NCBI GenBank assembly: GCA_007922195.1
Contig: ML682090.1
Coordinates: 766,537 to 830,536, forward strand
Direction: 5' to 3'
Source: Podocnemis expansa
Taxonomy: Eukaryota; Chordata; Testudines; Podocnemididae
DNA length: 64,000 nt
Below, one piece after another: positions 1 through 11,780 of this stretch. The notes under the pieces were generated by a model. The model ran no database searches and had not been told where the DNA came from. It saw only the letters and a list, made by a program, of their open reading frames with translations. Positions within the stretch are counted from its first letter, which is position 1, and each line of letters starts with the position of its first letter. A program made the translations under genes and the position numbers.

Positions 1-614
1 TCCCAGGCTCCTTGCATTTGTGTATAGGCACCTAAGATACCCAGCTATCATGGATGACATGGATGACATGGATACATGGATGACACTAGTATTTTTGAAC
101 TCAGATAGTTTCTAATACATCTTTTAACTCCTCTGAGGCTGCAGCTCTCACTCCTTTACTGAATTCCTAAAACAGGAAGAATGTGTCAAATTCATCCATC
201 GTGTAAATCCAGCTCTGGGAGATTTAAAGGGACATTAGAACAGTCTGCATCCTAAATTCAATCATTCTGCACCCCCAGCTAAATGTAGCATTATACTGAG
301 AGGGACACAGGACTGTCTGGGCCACAAAATTCTATGATTGGTGTAAATGCACCCTTCCAGTAATGTAGCTTTCAGGATTAGTTAATCAGAAGCCCCCACC
401 TGAAACAAAAAGGGGTTATGAACCCAAGCTGAAATCTGGACTAAGTGGGTGCTGAGGGTTTGCTGAGTATTGCTTGTGTGGCGTCTTCGTAGAGAAACTA
501 AACAGAAACTGAGAAGAGATGAGGGTAGAGACATGGAGGCAAAGAGCAAGAAGGCTAACCAACAGCCTGTAAGTGTTGTGACTCTGGGGAAAGTCAGAGA
601 AAGAGAGGGAGTTT

Positions 615-765
615 TCGGAATTGGCAAGGTGGGATCTCTCCCATGAAAGCTCATGCAATAAATCAATCTGTTTTAAGAGTGCCACAAGACTCCTTGTTTG
701 TTTTGCTGAACTAGACTAACACACTGCCCCTTCAGAGTTGTTGTTAGTGAAGGTGGTTTGCAGCT
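615..765 (-). repeat. Interspersed repeat of the 'actccttgtttgttttg' family
   Basis: Minus-oriented copy of the commonest short repeat in the window. It carries the diagnostic block agtgccacaagactccttg, preceded by a 'ctcccatgaaagctcatgca' block. I recognise it as a very abundant reptile (turtle/crocodilian) repeat but cannot assign its class with certainty. Its 'ctcccatgaaagctc' is the empty target site for a hAT insertion in the paralogous copy at 46496. Confidence 0.7.
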
Positions 766-1339
766 GTAAGCCAAGGAACTGCCCCTTTTGTTCTTGGCTC
801 CTGCTGCATTTGGAGAAACAGGATTGAGAGGTAATCTTGCTAATTTACAAGGAATGGGTAAAGAAAATACTGGAGTCCGGCAATTTCTATTTCCCACTAG
901 AACATCCCTAATGCCATGAAACTTGGCTATACACTTTAGTTACAGAGCAGCAACAGGGCCCTTTAGTGAAACTTAAAATACTTCTCCACCTGCACATGTA
1001 TTCTGACCAATTTACACCCAGGGCCAGGTAACCCTGCTGCTTCAATGGGAGTTGTGTGTTTGTAACATATGATATATCCAGAACTCTGCATTGTAACTTA
1101 TGTAATTGTTTATATCTACTAAGTTTGCCTATTAATTCAGCTTCAGCTGCTTATTTCAGGCAGAAGTTGGTCCCAGGGTGACAAAGCAAATGATGACTGA
1201 TATAAATTGTGTCAGCAATCAAACATAGTAGTGATTCCATGGCTATATGTCTGGCTGTTCTCTACAGAAGTATTGCTGAGGCATAGGAAGAACTAAACGG
1301 TCAGCAGTGCCAAGCTGAAGACAACTGTGAAACAGTTTT

Positions 1340-1600
1340 CAGCTAGTACCTGTGAGAAAAGTCAGCCCAAGTGTTAATAGGGCTGCTGAGCAGATAGAGC
1401 TCTCCATCTATGATGTGCCGATTAGCTGGATTGGAACAGCCATGAATCTAGGCCAGGCTCAGAGACAACAACAACCCCACCAGGAAAACGGTCAACACAT
1501 TGTGCAGTATCAGCAGCCCACACCAGCTAGGATGGATTGTGGAGGAAGCAGACTGCATTTAATCATCAGGAGCAGGGTCAGACATGTTTGCACATTTTTG
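1340..1600 (-). other. Conserved segment with transmembrane-like coding potential on the minus strand
   Basis: Read on the minus strand this segment and its paralogue (47530-47770) encode a hydrophobic run: roughly HNVLTVFLVGLLLSLSLA here and NQVVVFLVGLMVSLTLAW in the paralogue, followed by IHGCS. Here the hydrophobic run is followed by an in-frame stop where the paralogue has Trp. A possible acceptor (ccatcctag) precedes it, and the paralogue has a possible GT donor after it. It may be a decayed transmembrane exon of a gene on the opposite strand or a chance hydrophobic frame. No function assigned. Confidence 0.25.
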
Positions 1601-1703
1601 TTAAATCCTTTGGTTTCATTTACAGTCTTCCTTCCACAGAAGCCAATGGCATTTTTGTCAGTAACTTCCACAGGGCCAGAACACACACTCCCATAATTCA
1701 TAA

Positions 1704-3060
1704 ATCATATGATCATAGAAATGTAAACTCAGAAGAATGGATCGCAATGGGTCATCTAGCGCAACTCTCTGTGCTAAGGCAAGGTCAAGTAAACCTAGAT
1801 CTTCCCTTACAGCTGTCCATCTAATCTGTTCTTAAAACCTCTTATGATGGGGATTCCACAACCTCCCAAGGTGATGTTTTCAAGTTCATTTTCAAAAGGG
1901 ATAGCCGTGTTAGTCTAGTCCAGTAAAAAAACCAACAAGGAGTTGCATGGCACTTTAACAGTCTTGATTAATCTATGGGTTCTTTTCCCATTACAAAAGG
2001 TAATTCGACTTCAGGCTTCCCATGGTTGGAACCTGAAAACTGCTCTGATTCGCTGTTACTGTATGACCTGATCCTATGTTTTACACCCCCTTGTGTTTAG
2101 TTTCATTCCTTTCTGTAAGTTCACCCATCTTCGAAGCATCTGAGGAAGTGGGATCTTCTCCCACAAAAGCTCATGCAAAAAATAAATCTGTTAGTCTTAA
2201 AGTGCCACACAACTCCTTGTTGTTTTCAAGTTCGTAACTATTCTCACAGTCGGCAAACTTTCCTAATATCTAACCTAAGTCTTCCTTCAGCAGATTTAGC
2301 TGATTTCTTCTTATCCTATCCTCAGGGGTCATGGAGAGCAATTAATCACCCTCCTCTCTATAACAATCCTTTACATGAGGATAGTCAATTATTTCTTGTC
2401 AAGATCCAAGTTTCTTGGTCACGGCATATTCACGGTCCAGACTCTGGAGAAACATTTTTCCACACTGCAATAGTAATAATCACAATAACTAAATAAAAAA
2501 ATTTTGCAGTCCATTCGAAAGCATCTGGCGATCCAGATTTGGCCATACTCTGCCTACTAACTACCCTACCCTAATATATCTGAAGACTCAACAGGTCTCT
2601 CCCATCACTCTTCTTTTTTCAAGACTAAACACGGTCAGGTTTGGGGTTTTTTTAAGCCATTCCTCACTGCTCAGGCACTCCAAACCTCCTGTCATTTTTA
2701 TTGCTCTTCTCTGGACTCTCTCCCATTTGTTCACATCTCTCTCAAAATGTGATGCTCAGGGCAGAACACAATACTCCATCTGAGACCTCAACAGGTCTAC
2801 GAAGAGAAGAAAAATAACTTCCTACATCTCAGTTACCACACAGCTAGAATGACATTTGTCTTTTTTTGAAACAGCACCACATGGCTGACTCATTCAATTT
2901 ATCATTCACCGTAACACCCCACCTCCTTTTCAGCAGTTCTGCTACTTTAGCAGTTATTCCCAATTTTGTAATACTGAATGTGATTTTACCTTCCAAGTAT
3001 AGTACTTTGCACTGCCTTTATTGAATTAAATCTTGGTGATTTCAGCCTAACTCCATAAAT
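1704..3060 (-). mobile_element. CR1-family LINE 3' fragment (antisense), split by an insertion
   Basis: On the + strand the sequence follows the usual reversed CR1 3' region order: atcatagaaatgt start, a 'ccacaacctccc' block, then 'ctctggactctctcccattt', 'caatactcca' and 'cccacctccttttc' blocks. All are typical of reptile and bird CR1 tails. It is interrupted by the insertion at 1890-2222. The paralogous copy at 47905-48960 has the same truncation, so the CR1 predates the duplication. Confidence 0.8.
1890..2222 (+). mobile_element. Short retroposon of the 'ctccttgttg' family, flanked by ttttcaagttc
   Basis: Begins with the agggatagccgtgttagtct block and ends in the inverted block agtgccacacaactccttg, so its two ends are partly complementary. 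Direct copies of ttttcaagttc flank it (about 1877-1887 and 2223-2233). The paralogue at about 48120 has a single tcaagttc at this point, so the insertion came after the A/D duplication. Its 3' two thirds (from about 2036) is the same sequence that was inserted, shortened, into the tail exon of gene C at 41994. Confidence 0.75.
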
Positions 3061-4173
3061 ATGAGAGAGGTAAGCTATTATTATTATTTAGGAGCTATGC
3101 TTAAAAAAAACAAAAAAAAATCCAAAATATAAACCCACAACCCTTCATCTTTTACCATTAAAGGATTATTATTAATTGAGTTTGTCTAAGTTTCTAAGTC
3201 CGTTGTGGGTTGGAACCTGTATCAGTCAGCATTTTTCTGTGGCTCCAGTCGCATCACTTGAGTCTCTCTCTCCTTATTGAGTTGTAAGGGGACTTCACTC
3301 AGAAGTTATACAGGTTCCTGGGGGGTCTCCAGTCACCAGTCCCTGGAATCCAGCCCTTCCTTCAGGGTTCTCCAACTCCCATTTCTGGCACAGTCCTTTT
3401 ACAAGTTTCTTCTCTTCCTCCTTCAGCAGGACAGATGTAAAGCAAATTAAAGCTGGAACAAAAAATAGTTAAAGCTGCCCCCTTAGTCTGAGGTCTCATT
3501 AGTTTGTGCCCCTGTCAACAACAGGATGGTAGGGAGACTCAGGAATCCCCTCTGCTCTGGACTCCAGACCATGAGACTATGTTAGGCAGTAAAAAAAAAA
3601 CAAAAACACTTGTTTTTGTTTAAATCTTCTACTGTCCACACTCTGGGACACTGCAAGAGGAAAGTCTTGGAGCCCAAGTCTACACTGGGATTTTATAGCC
3701 CCACATCCAAAGCCCAGGAAGCCCATGCCAGCTGACCAGGTCCAGCCAGACAGTGTAGACATTTTTAAGGACTTCCGGTCAGCTGCTCCACTCAAGCTGA
3801 GATGCAGTTTTTAATCCCAGCTGCCAAACCTGCCATTTAGTGGCAGTTGGTGAGGTGATTGCTTCTTGTCTTAACCCTTGAGCTTCTGCTGCTTTTTGTG
3901 GTCCACACACTGCAAGACAGGGATCAATGCCTCTGCCAGTTATTTTGCTCTTCAGTTAACTGATCTTCTTTCTGGAAATCTCTTTGATTGTGACATGGCA
4001 TTTATTTTGTTGCTTCTTTAGCCTACCTCTTGTTTTCACTGTCTGTTCCAGACCAAGTGCATTAAAAGGATCTGGTCTAAAGTAGATGAACAAGTGGGTC
4101 ATGACAGATGATTCATTGACTGAGAAGAAGAATTAAGTATCCAGCCAAATTCTAAATTAGGAAAAAAAGAATT

Positions 4174-4215
<42 letters not shown>

Positions 4216-7200
4216 TTTCTCACCCTTGTCCGGGTCAGGAATAACAAATTAGGAACATAGACTATCCCAGCATGACATTCAACCTGGTGGCAGATTTTCC
4301 ATTGCTGTTTTTTTTAGTGAAAAAGTAGATCTGAAACAATTTTTTTCCTGATAATATATACTTCCCTGGCAGAAATGTGTGTAGCTGTTGGATACTCAAA
4401 AACCAAAAATTACTACTTTTTTATTTCTACAAAAGGCCAAAAAATTCTGTGGAAAAACAGCCCATTTATGGCCAGTTCTTCTCTGCAGAACTAGGACAAA
4501 GGCAGGCAGGTGCCTGTGCTTTGAGGAGAGGTCAGCACCGTTGGTGTAAACTACAGCTAAAATCAAGCTCACTCAAAAAAATCTGAACGCCATTTTATGA
4601 GTCTATGTTGCATCAGAATGGAGCTTTCATGGGAAGGTCATTGTTTTAAAAGGTTCAAAGAGATTTTCTGGGTAATATCAGAAATTCTGATAGAACTGAT
4701 TTAAAAGGGATAAATTCAGGTGACAGCCAAGACATGTAAACCATTTGCATTAAATTAAAGCTAACCCAAACTGAAACTCTCCTGAAGTTTGAAACCTTTG
4801 GTTAAGTTCAGAAAATTGTTTCCTGCCTCCCTGCTCTGAGCTGAAAACAAAAACAGATAAACCATGCAGATAGTCACACTATTTCCAGCTCGGCTGAAAA
4901 AAAAGAGCAGAAAGTCTTTAGGGATCAGATGTCTGGGTCAGATTTTTCAGTCCTATTTCCAAACTCAGTTCTACAGCCCGTTAGTTCATTAAGGAGACTT
5001 CCCATTGTTGTAGGTGGGAATCCTGCCTGAGTGAGGCCAGCAGAATCATGGCCCAAAGCATTTCACATACATATCCCAGCTAATCCTCCAAATCTCTTAA
5101 TATTCAGATATCACTATTGGGAAAAACATGTGCCATAGAGGTCAGAGACTGAACAGAGTATTGCACTGTATTGTACTATTCTCTCATAAAAGGCATGATA
5201 TGGCCCACTGATCCTCTATAAATACAACTCTCATCCTTGATTCTGCAAATATTTATTCCAGGGCTTAGCTTTATTTCCATTATGATTCCCTTTGAAATCA
5301 TAATTGGATTACTCATGGGAGTACTGTAAGCACATATCTGTTTATAAGATTAGAGCCCTAGATCTACAATGCTTCTTAACATCTTCTTGCATAGTGGGGC
5401 AAAGATGATCTTTAGAAGATCAGAGAGAGAACAATGAGAAGATATATTTAGATCTACATTACAAAAACATATATCTTTCTTCCCTCTGAAGTCTGGTGAG
5501 CAAGAAAGTTCATTAACAAAGGCTGCTTCTTTTGTGGTATAACCGTTCGACAAGTTATGATAGACAACAAGAAAATAAAGCGTTTTGTTACATGAGAAAC
5601 AAAGCAAGAGCGGCAATAGTAGTGAATTGAAACTGACCACAGTTAAGCGCAAATATTGCAGCAAGCAGGTCTGAGCCTTTGCAAATGATTTGAATGCTCA
5701 CCACACTGATACCTCATTCCTCCTAAAGAAGTCCAACTACACAAATAAGGAAAACAAAAAGCCAGTCTAATTGAAAAAGTAAAGAAACCCCACAAGCCTT
5801 CAAAACATTACCTGGAAACAAATCAGCCTAACTAAATAAATAATCCAAAACATAAAATAATAAAATCTAAAAAATTAAAAACAAAATCCTACCCCCAAGT
5901 TCAATTTTTGTCTCAGATAAGGAAGAGTCAGAGCCTTCTGAAAGTCCACTAGGGACTTTGCTATTACTATGAGTTTTACTTCAGGTACTTAGATTCTGCA
6001 GCTGTGGGTAGCATTATAAACCATAGAGATAGACCTATGATCTATCAACCGTTCTATGCTAAAAAAAGCTCAAAATTCTGGACTGCATTCTGCCATCGAT
6101 TTTTACTCTACTGTGATATTAACTCCAAAGGGAGTCCCCATGGCCAGAGAGATGGAAATGGATAGCCTCATAGATATGTTTTTCAAATGTAAGGAAAAGA
6201 GGTGTGAATTAAGTCCTTCCTTGTTCTGGAAAATAGCCTTTGGCTGTGAGAATGTACTTATGAGCTGAAGTGAACACTGTGACTCATTGAAAACACAACC
6301 ATCCTTTCTGTTTGGCTGAGATAATTTGAATTATCCTCTAACAACTGGGTTCTGCACAGCAAATTCCTGTGTAGCGACTGGAGAAGTACTCCCAAAAGGT
6401 CAGGTATTCCAGACTGCCTTTCCCAAATTGGTTATGAGAGTTGAGATCTTGGGTTAGGTGATTTTTATCATAGAAATAAAAATCTAATGCCTACAGTAGC
6501 TTTAAACTTTGTATTAACGTTTTACATTCAATGGACACTCATTAGTGAAGATCAATTTTACAGTGAATATACATAAAAGAAATGCACCTGATGAAATATT
6601 ATCAGCTTCCGTTATTTGAATAAATTCGGACTGAGGAGAAAAAGAGTAGGCATGGAGTGTTCTGTGGTTGTGTTAAAGCTCTTGAAAAGTTGTTGTATTT
6701 TACATATAAATAAATACATTAAGTAACAGTGAAAGGTGTCAGGCAGGCAGCTCAGTAGAGAACAGGTACAGCATGATCAACAGCACTGCAATCTTCTAGC
6801 ATGCAGACCTATCAAGATACTTCTGTTACTATCACAGCAATGATTATTTGCTTGATCCAAGGGAATTTCATATGGGCATGTCAGCCCCATGTCATTAACA
6901 AACCTTTACCAGAAATAACTATAGTTATAGCTATCAAATATAGCTATCAAAGCAACAAATAAAATAATACCAGTATAATCATCATCAGAATATCTCAGCA
7001 TTGCTTAACTTTCAGTATTTAAGGAATAGTAAGGTGGCTGAATCAGGTCACATTGGAATGGTACATGATCAGTATATAGGAAGTTGGTTATATAAAATTT
7101 TGAAATTATGTTTGCAAACTATTCAGGTTGGTTTACCCTATTTTTGAAAAGAAGCTTGGCAAATATGTTAAGTTCTCAGATTGTCCGTGTGTTTCCTTTT

Positions 7201-8249
7201 AAACCATCAACACACTAAATAACTGCATTTTTTTTTTAAAAAAAAGTAAAAGTCTAGCAGGTCATTCCCAATTAGATTCATCTTATTTATAAAATGTAAA
7301 ACATATCAGATGTATTTAAATAAAAATTTGCCTATTAACCATCCATTATTACTTCCTATACCCTCTTATATTTCCAAGCACTGTGAAAAATGCAACAAAC
7401 AACTTTCAGGTAGTAGCCATCTCTTCTTAAATTTCCTGGGTGTTGAATTAGCCCTGATCTCCCATACATGACACTAGCTACTAAGGTCCATGTAGTTGGT
7501 TCTACCATACGCCATACAGGCTATCCCATAGAGACAGACATCAGCGAGATGTCATTTCCAGATGTTTTTTATAATATTCAAATATGTAAGATAACCATAT
7601 TTCCAAATACATGACTGAGAAGGGTTTACAAGAAAGGAATTGGGATCGCTCAGTGTGTATTTCACTTCCTTTTCTCTCTAAATCATTTTGATGTCATGTT
7701 GAATGTTTCAAGAAACATGGATTAGGTACCAAACTGTGTGATGAACAAAATTATATGTCAAAGATCTCAGCTGGAATAACTGTGCCACACTTCCATTTTC
7801 TAGAGCCGTCTGTTCCTTTCCCACAAAAGCCTGTTCCCAAAACATTTAGTGTAATAAATCAACAAAAAAACTAACAAATTTTGTACATTTCTCCCATTTC
7901 CATACTTCATGATGAATCTCTACAATGATTTCCTCTATCCTTTCTTAAAATATCTAAGGGAATCTTTATGGCCATACCTTATTCTCTTTTCATTGGGAGT
8001 AGCACCCCAAATATATCTCAGCGTGTGCAATCCTAAAGCACAGAAAATAATGCACATACATTTCAGTCCAAAGAAGAGCTTGCTCCATCCATCCAATTAT
8101 GATATTAAAAGAAAAATTCACTTAAAATATACACTCTGCTGTCACAGTCAGAGCTTGAATTTCTTTTTAATGAATTTTAGAGGCAACTGTATAGTCTTTC
8201 CCATGGTTGCAGTGCTGGCTGTCACAATAATGTTTTCAATAGGGTATAG
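3061..8249. other. Gene-free upstream DNA, duplicated at 48961-57867
   Basis: No exon-like unit, RNA gene or long credible frame was found. Short frames here have stops at different places in the paralogous copy, so they are not conserved as protein. It contains a CA microsatellite (4176-4212), a small element bounded by gtctacactg and cagtgtagac (about 3681-3761), and a stretch at about 5130-5145 that is the empty site of an insertion seen in the other copy. Much of it aligns with 48961-53200 and 56890-57867. Confidence 0.6.
4176..4212. repeat. (CA)n microsatellite
   Basis: About 18 uninterrupted CA units. The paralogous region near 49950-50000 lacks it. Confidence 0.95.
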
Positions 8250-8417
8250 TATGTCCTGCCCTTCTCCTTTGTCATGCATGTTGCCCCACAGAACTTTAAG
8301 AGGAAATATGACATCCTCCTCTTCACGTGATAAAGTCTTTCATCAAAAGATCCATTTACTAGCAGGCATCAACCTGTCTCAGAGCATGAACTTTACGTTA
8401 CTGAAGAGAGCCAAAAA
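8250..8417 (+). promoter_or_regulatory. Proximal promoter / 5' UTR of gene A, with an E-box
   Basis: This stretch directly before the leader ATG is conserved in all four gene copies (25335-25502, 37462-37629, 57866-58033). It contains the palindromic E-box CACGTG at 8324-8329, exactly 88 nt before the ATG. Genes C and D have the same hexamer at the same distance; gene B has CACATA. A 'ctttaaga' box lies upstream. That this is the transcription start region is inferred from conservation and position; no start site can be read directly. Confidence 0.6.
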
Positions 8418-8460
8418 ATGTGCTACCAGATAGTGGGGACAATTCTAGTCTATCTGCAGC
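8418..8460 (+). CDS. Gene A exon 1: signal-peptide leader
   Basis: Codes MCYQIVGTILVYLQ plus one base, then a consensus donor (c|gtgagt), so it ends in phase 1. The next exon supplies 'tg', giving Leu, and the precursor continues LTASQK, a short hydrophobic secretion signal with a plausible cleavage site around TAS. The start was chosen because the ATG, exon length (43 nt) and phase are identical in all four copies. It is exon 1 of a predicted 300-residue type I membrane receptor: leader, V 9639-9980, C1 16136-16444, TM 18858-18971, tails 19059-19108 and 20637-20681. Confidence 0.8.
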
Positions 8461-9638
8461 GTGAGTATTTTAGCCTGATTTTTCATGCTTCTTTTCTACC
8501 TTGCTACATGAAATAACTTTGATGTGCAAAGATCTTCTGACATATGCGTAAAACCAATAAGAGATGATGGGGTTTGCTAAACAGGTGTATGTTTCAGTTT
8601 ACCAACTGATATCCTAAGAGATGGAATCAAATAATGTATTGTGCTAACTACAATACTTTAAATATAGTTTCAGATTTTAGATGCTATAATAGATTACAGT
8701 TCAAAATCTAGTTCTCTTTAATGCTCATGTATTTTAGATAGGCTTCCTGAGGGCACTGCTAAATGTCTAAGCTAATAAAGCACTCCCTTGCATATAATGT
8801 TTTGGTAAAATAACATTAATTCTATTGTTATTAAATCTGATTCAGGGTCAATGTGAACAGGAGTGTGCAGGCTAGTGGACAGAGCAGAGGCTCCCGGTGT
8901 CAGAATACCCGGGTTCTATTCAGAGTCATGTCACTGATTTGTGTGTCCATGGACAATACTCTATACTTACCTGTGACACAGTTTCTCCATCTGTTCACAA
9001 GGATAATATATCATCATCTCTCAGGAACATTGTGAGGTTTAACTCATTAATATCTGCAACACACTTTGATTTTACTGTGACAGACTCTAAGTCCTAAAAA
9101 TTATTCACTAGTATCCCTGGGGGAGGCTGTGTTTGTGAGGCTTAATTAATTGTGATAAGTGCTTCATCATCTCTGGATGAGAGGAGAGGTAGATAAGCAA
9201 TGGGACCGATGAGTGTCCATGTGTATGGAATAATTATTGTTTGAGTTACAGCTATGCTATATGTGATAATCTGGCAAAAACAGTACATTAGAAATAAATT
9301 TTTCAGCAATATCTGCTTATTTCCAATACATCAGTGAATCCTAAGAACATTAAGGGACTACAAAATAAGGTTACCTGCACATCATCCCTGGTTTTAAAAC
9401 AATGGACATTTTTCTTGGAGCAGATGATGTTCTATGTCGAGTATGCAACCAAGGGTAAGTGTCTTGCAAGTTCCAAAGGGACAGCTGTGTTAGGGTAGTT
9501 CAGCAAAACAAACAAATCTGGTGGCACTTTTAAAGAATAAATAAATAAATTTGTTAGGCTTTAAAGGGGCTACAAGACTCCTTGTTTGTTCTGTTACAAG
9601 TGATTACTGAGTTCAAGTTTTTGTGCTCTTCTTTATAG
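8461..9638 (+). other. Gene A intron 1 with a copy-specific inverted repeat insertion
   Basis: Ordinary intron, collinear with gene D intron 1 (58077-59228). At about 9470-9600 is a short inverted pair of the 'actccttgtttgtt' repeat (left arm +, right arm -). Gene D has only the uninterrupted flanks there, so it was inserted after the duplication. The intron ends in a pyrimidine run and ag at 9638. Confidence 0.7.
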
Positions 9639-9980
9639 TGACCGCTTCACAGAAAAGCATATTGATCCAACAAAGCCCACCAGAGATCCTGCTGGCCCCT
9701 GGACAAACTGCACGGATAGACTGTAAGCTCTCAATAGGAGACATGTACGTGCTATGGTACAAGGAGCTTCAGAATGGAAGTTTGTATGGGATTCACCAGA
9801 GTTATGAGTATGCTCCACCTTCGAATGAAAAATACTCCAGTGAAGTGAACACTACGACAAACACACATACTCTGATTATCCGGAATGTACAAAGAGAGGA
9901 CTCGGGGGTTTATTACTGTGGCCTTGCTGCTGCTTATATAAATCCAGACTTTGGGACTGGGACCAGGCTAATTGTTACAG
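9639..9980 (+). CDS. Gene A exon 2: V-set Ig domain with built-in J-like segment
   Basis: A single phase 1-1 exon of 342 nt. The domain has the V-set hallmarks: first Cys in RIDCKL (about residue 29 of the exon), WYKEL Trp at about 40, and DSGVYYC with Cys at about 94. It then runs without a break into GLAAAYINPD and the J-like FGTGTRLIVT. In Ig and TCR genes the J is a separate segment joined by recombination; here it is germline-encoded and no recombination signal is visible next to it. N-glycosylation sequons are NGS and NTT. The PPEILL start and GTRLIV end recall NKp30 (NCR3), and the layout recalls fish NITRs. Expected role is ligand binding at the cell surface; the ligand is unknown. 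Acceptor ag at 9637-9638, donor gtaagt at 9981. Confidence 0.88.
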
Positions 9981-10674
9981 GTAAGTTGCCAGTGGGTTGG
10001 GAAACTGACATTCCGGGGGTCTGTGGTGCTCTGGGCAGAGCCATAATGAAGCATTTTAGTGCCCATGGTGAGCAAGTACATATCTGCCCCCTATTGTTTT
10101 ATATTGTCTCCCTTTGGTAGTGGGGCTGGCTGGTGTTGCTGCAGGGATGAACCAGCCATTGGCTCTAGAGCAGCCCCTAACTTTTGAGCAGCAAGCTGCA
10201 ACCGAGCAGGTCCAGAACAGGCAGAGGCCAGCAGAGTCGTGTTCTCCTTGGCCATGCTGCCTCCTGCTGCTTCTGGTTATATCCTGGCCAGGCGCCTGCA
10301 GGGATAACAAGGACTGTGGGATGCTCTAGTGCAGTGGGTCCCAACCAGTGTGCTGCGGCAACACCCAAAGTGTGCCATGAGCATCCCTGAGAGCTGGAGT
10401 TAAAGTTCCCCACCTGCTCAACCCAGCCACGTGGGCTGATTAGGGCTGGGAAAAGGCATCTCACAGCATCAGGTCAGATTACTTCAGCAAATCAAACAAG
10501 TTGTATAGATTCAAACACAATTTATCAGAAAGTGGTACACTAATCTAACATCAGAAATAAGAACATTCAAAAACCAATAGGAAATCACTTCCATCTCCCA
10601 GGCCATTCATCATTATTTCAATTTGAAGTGGAAGTGCAAACATATGCTAAGTGTATCACTCTGAGTGCATGAGG
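9981..10674 (+). other. Gene A intron 2, proximal part
   Basis: Up to about 10320 it matches the DNA after the gene D V exon (59568-59900), including a ggcagagc(t/c)(g/a)ta start of an old DNA element. At about 10330-10390 is a fragment resembling a hAT terminus (cagtgggtcccaaccagtg). No exon was found. Confidence 0.5.
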
Positions 10675-11772
10675 CAGGCATGGCCAAACTGTGGCTCACA
10701 GGCCAATTTTGGCTCTCAAAAGAAAAAGTGCAGCTCACAGAAGAGCACAGCATGGTCGGAGATGGAGGGGATAAGTACGGCATGGTCAGGGACAGCAGAG
10801 AAGAAGAGGCATGGTAATTGATGGCATGGCAGTGGCAGCATGGTCAGGGATGGCAGGGGAAGAGGTAGCATGGTTGGGGACGTGGGAAAAACACAGCATG
10901 ATTGGGGACGCGGGGAAAGCACGGCATGATCAGAGATGTCAAGGAAGTGATGGTATGGTCGAGGATGGCAGGGAAGCAGCTGCATGGTCAGGGACAGTAG
11001 GGAAATGGCGGCATAGTCAGGGATGTGGGGAAAGTGCAGCATGGTCAGGGACAGCAGACAAGTGGTGGCATGGTCAGAGACTGGTGGGGGAGAAGTGCGG
11101 GATGGCTGGGGACGGCAGAAACGCAGCAGCATGGTAAGAGACTGCAGGGAAGTGGCAGCATGTTCAGAGATGGCGGGGGAGCAGCAGCATGGTCAGGGAA
11201 GCCACAGCATGTTTAGATTTTGTCATAGGCCCTAATGCAGTTTACTCATTGGTTATAATAAAATCATGTTTTACAAGTCCTAAACATGATGTGGAATAAT
11301 AAGAAATGAAAATACGAAGGAGAAAAGCTTAAAACTGAATGTAGATTACCTTCAATTTTTGACACAACTTACTGCTGTGAAGCACTGTATTCCACAAAGA
11401 AATTTATTAAATCAAAACATTGTACAATACTTAGAGATCAGCACCTGAGAGAGGCTTTATATACTGCATTGACAAGTTACTGCCCAGATTTTAAAAGACT
11501 TGCCATTAGCCTGCAGTCTTCTAGATCCAGTGACAGCTAAATTTTTACTGTATAAGCCTATTTTTCATAGTAACCTTAAGTAATTATTAGAATCTGACAT
11601 TAGTAGGAGCAATATTGGCCTGTTTTTATGATAAAATTAAAGTGTGCAAGAAATATTAAGCTTAGTAATTTTGGAGTAGGTAAAAGTATGTGGTTATATG
11701 CCTCAGTGTGGCTCTTGAAGGTTTAATAATCAACTTTTGTGGTTCTTGAGTTCCATACGTTTGGCCACCCTG
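10675..11772. mobile_element. hAT-type DNA transposon remnant (1.1 kb)
   Basis: Inverted ends: left CAGGCATGGCCAAACTGTGG and right (reverse complement) CAGGGTGGCCAAACGTATGG. Flanking 8-bp target duplication gcatgagg (10667-10674) and gcataagg (11773-11780) with one mismatch. An 8-bp duplication and CAGGG-type ends are characteristic of hAT elements. No transposase frame remains, so it is non-autonomous. It contains the minisatellite at 10750-11215 and lies next to, probably inside, the Gypsy relic. Confidence 0.85.
10750..11215. repeat. Minisatellite, about 29-bp unit, about 16 copies
   Basis: Each unit begins gcatggtcagggacagcagg or a close variant, followed by a short variable purine-rich part. 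Unit length varies from 28 to 32. Several overlapping open frames on both strands in this interval come from the repeat and are not genes. The array arose inside the hAT element. Confidence 0.92.
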
Positions 11773-11780
11773 GCATAAGG

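Larger units (their letters stand above)
85..9990. repeat. Segmental duplication, copy A (upstream block plus leader and V of gene A)
   Basis: Collinear with about 45945-59600. Matching landmarks, in order, are the stretch at 130-420 versus 45990-46265, a truncated CR1 at 1704-3060 versus 47905-48960, the promoter and leader at 8250-8460 versus 57868-58076, and the V exon. The homology was read by eye; identity was not computed. It is interrupted by copy-specific insertions: 1890-2222 and 9470-9600 in this copy, several in the other. The homology may extend left of the window. Confidence 0.85.

Noticed and set aside
4176..4212. Regular repeat array as CRISPR
   Set aside because: It is a simple CA microsatellite; no spaced repeats anywhere in the window, and the DNA is eukaryotic.
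5350..5664. Minus-strand frame with a hydrophobic start (LLLPLLLCFSC)
   Set aside because: The paralogous sequence at about 51470-51760 breaks the frame, so it is not conserved as a protein.
7909..8433. 174-codon plus-strand frame upstream of gene A
   Set aside because: It crosses the conserved promoter in a frame different from the leader, and the D copy has stops in it.
9960..9990. Recombination signal sequence next to V
   Set aside because: No CACAGTG heptamer with a spaced A-rich nonamer was found beside any of the four V exons; the J-like part is in the same exon and directly followed by a splice donor.
10716..11235. Overlapping open frames of 60-138 codons on both strands
   Set aside because: They are translations of the 29-bp minisatellite and share its period.
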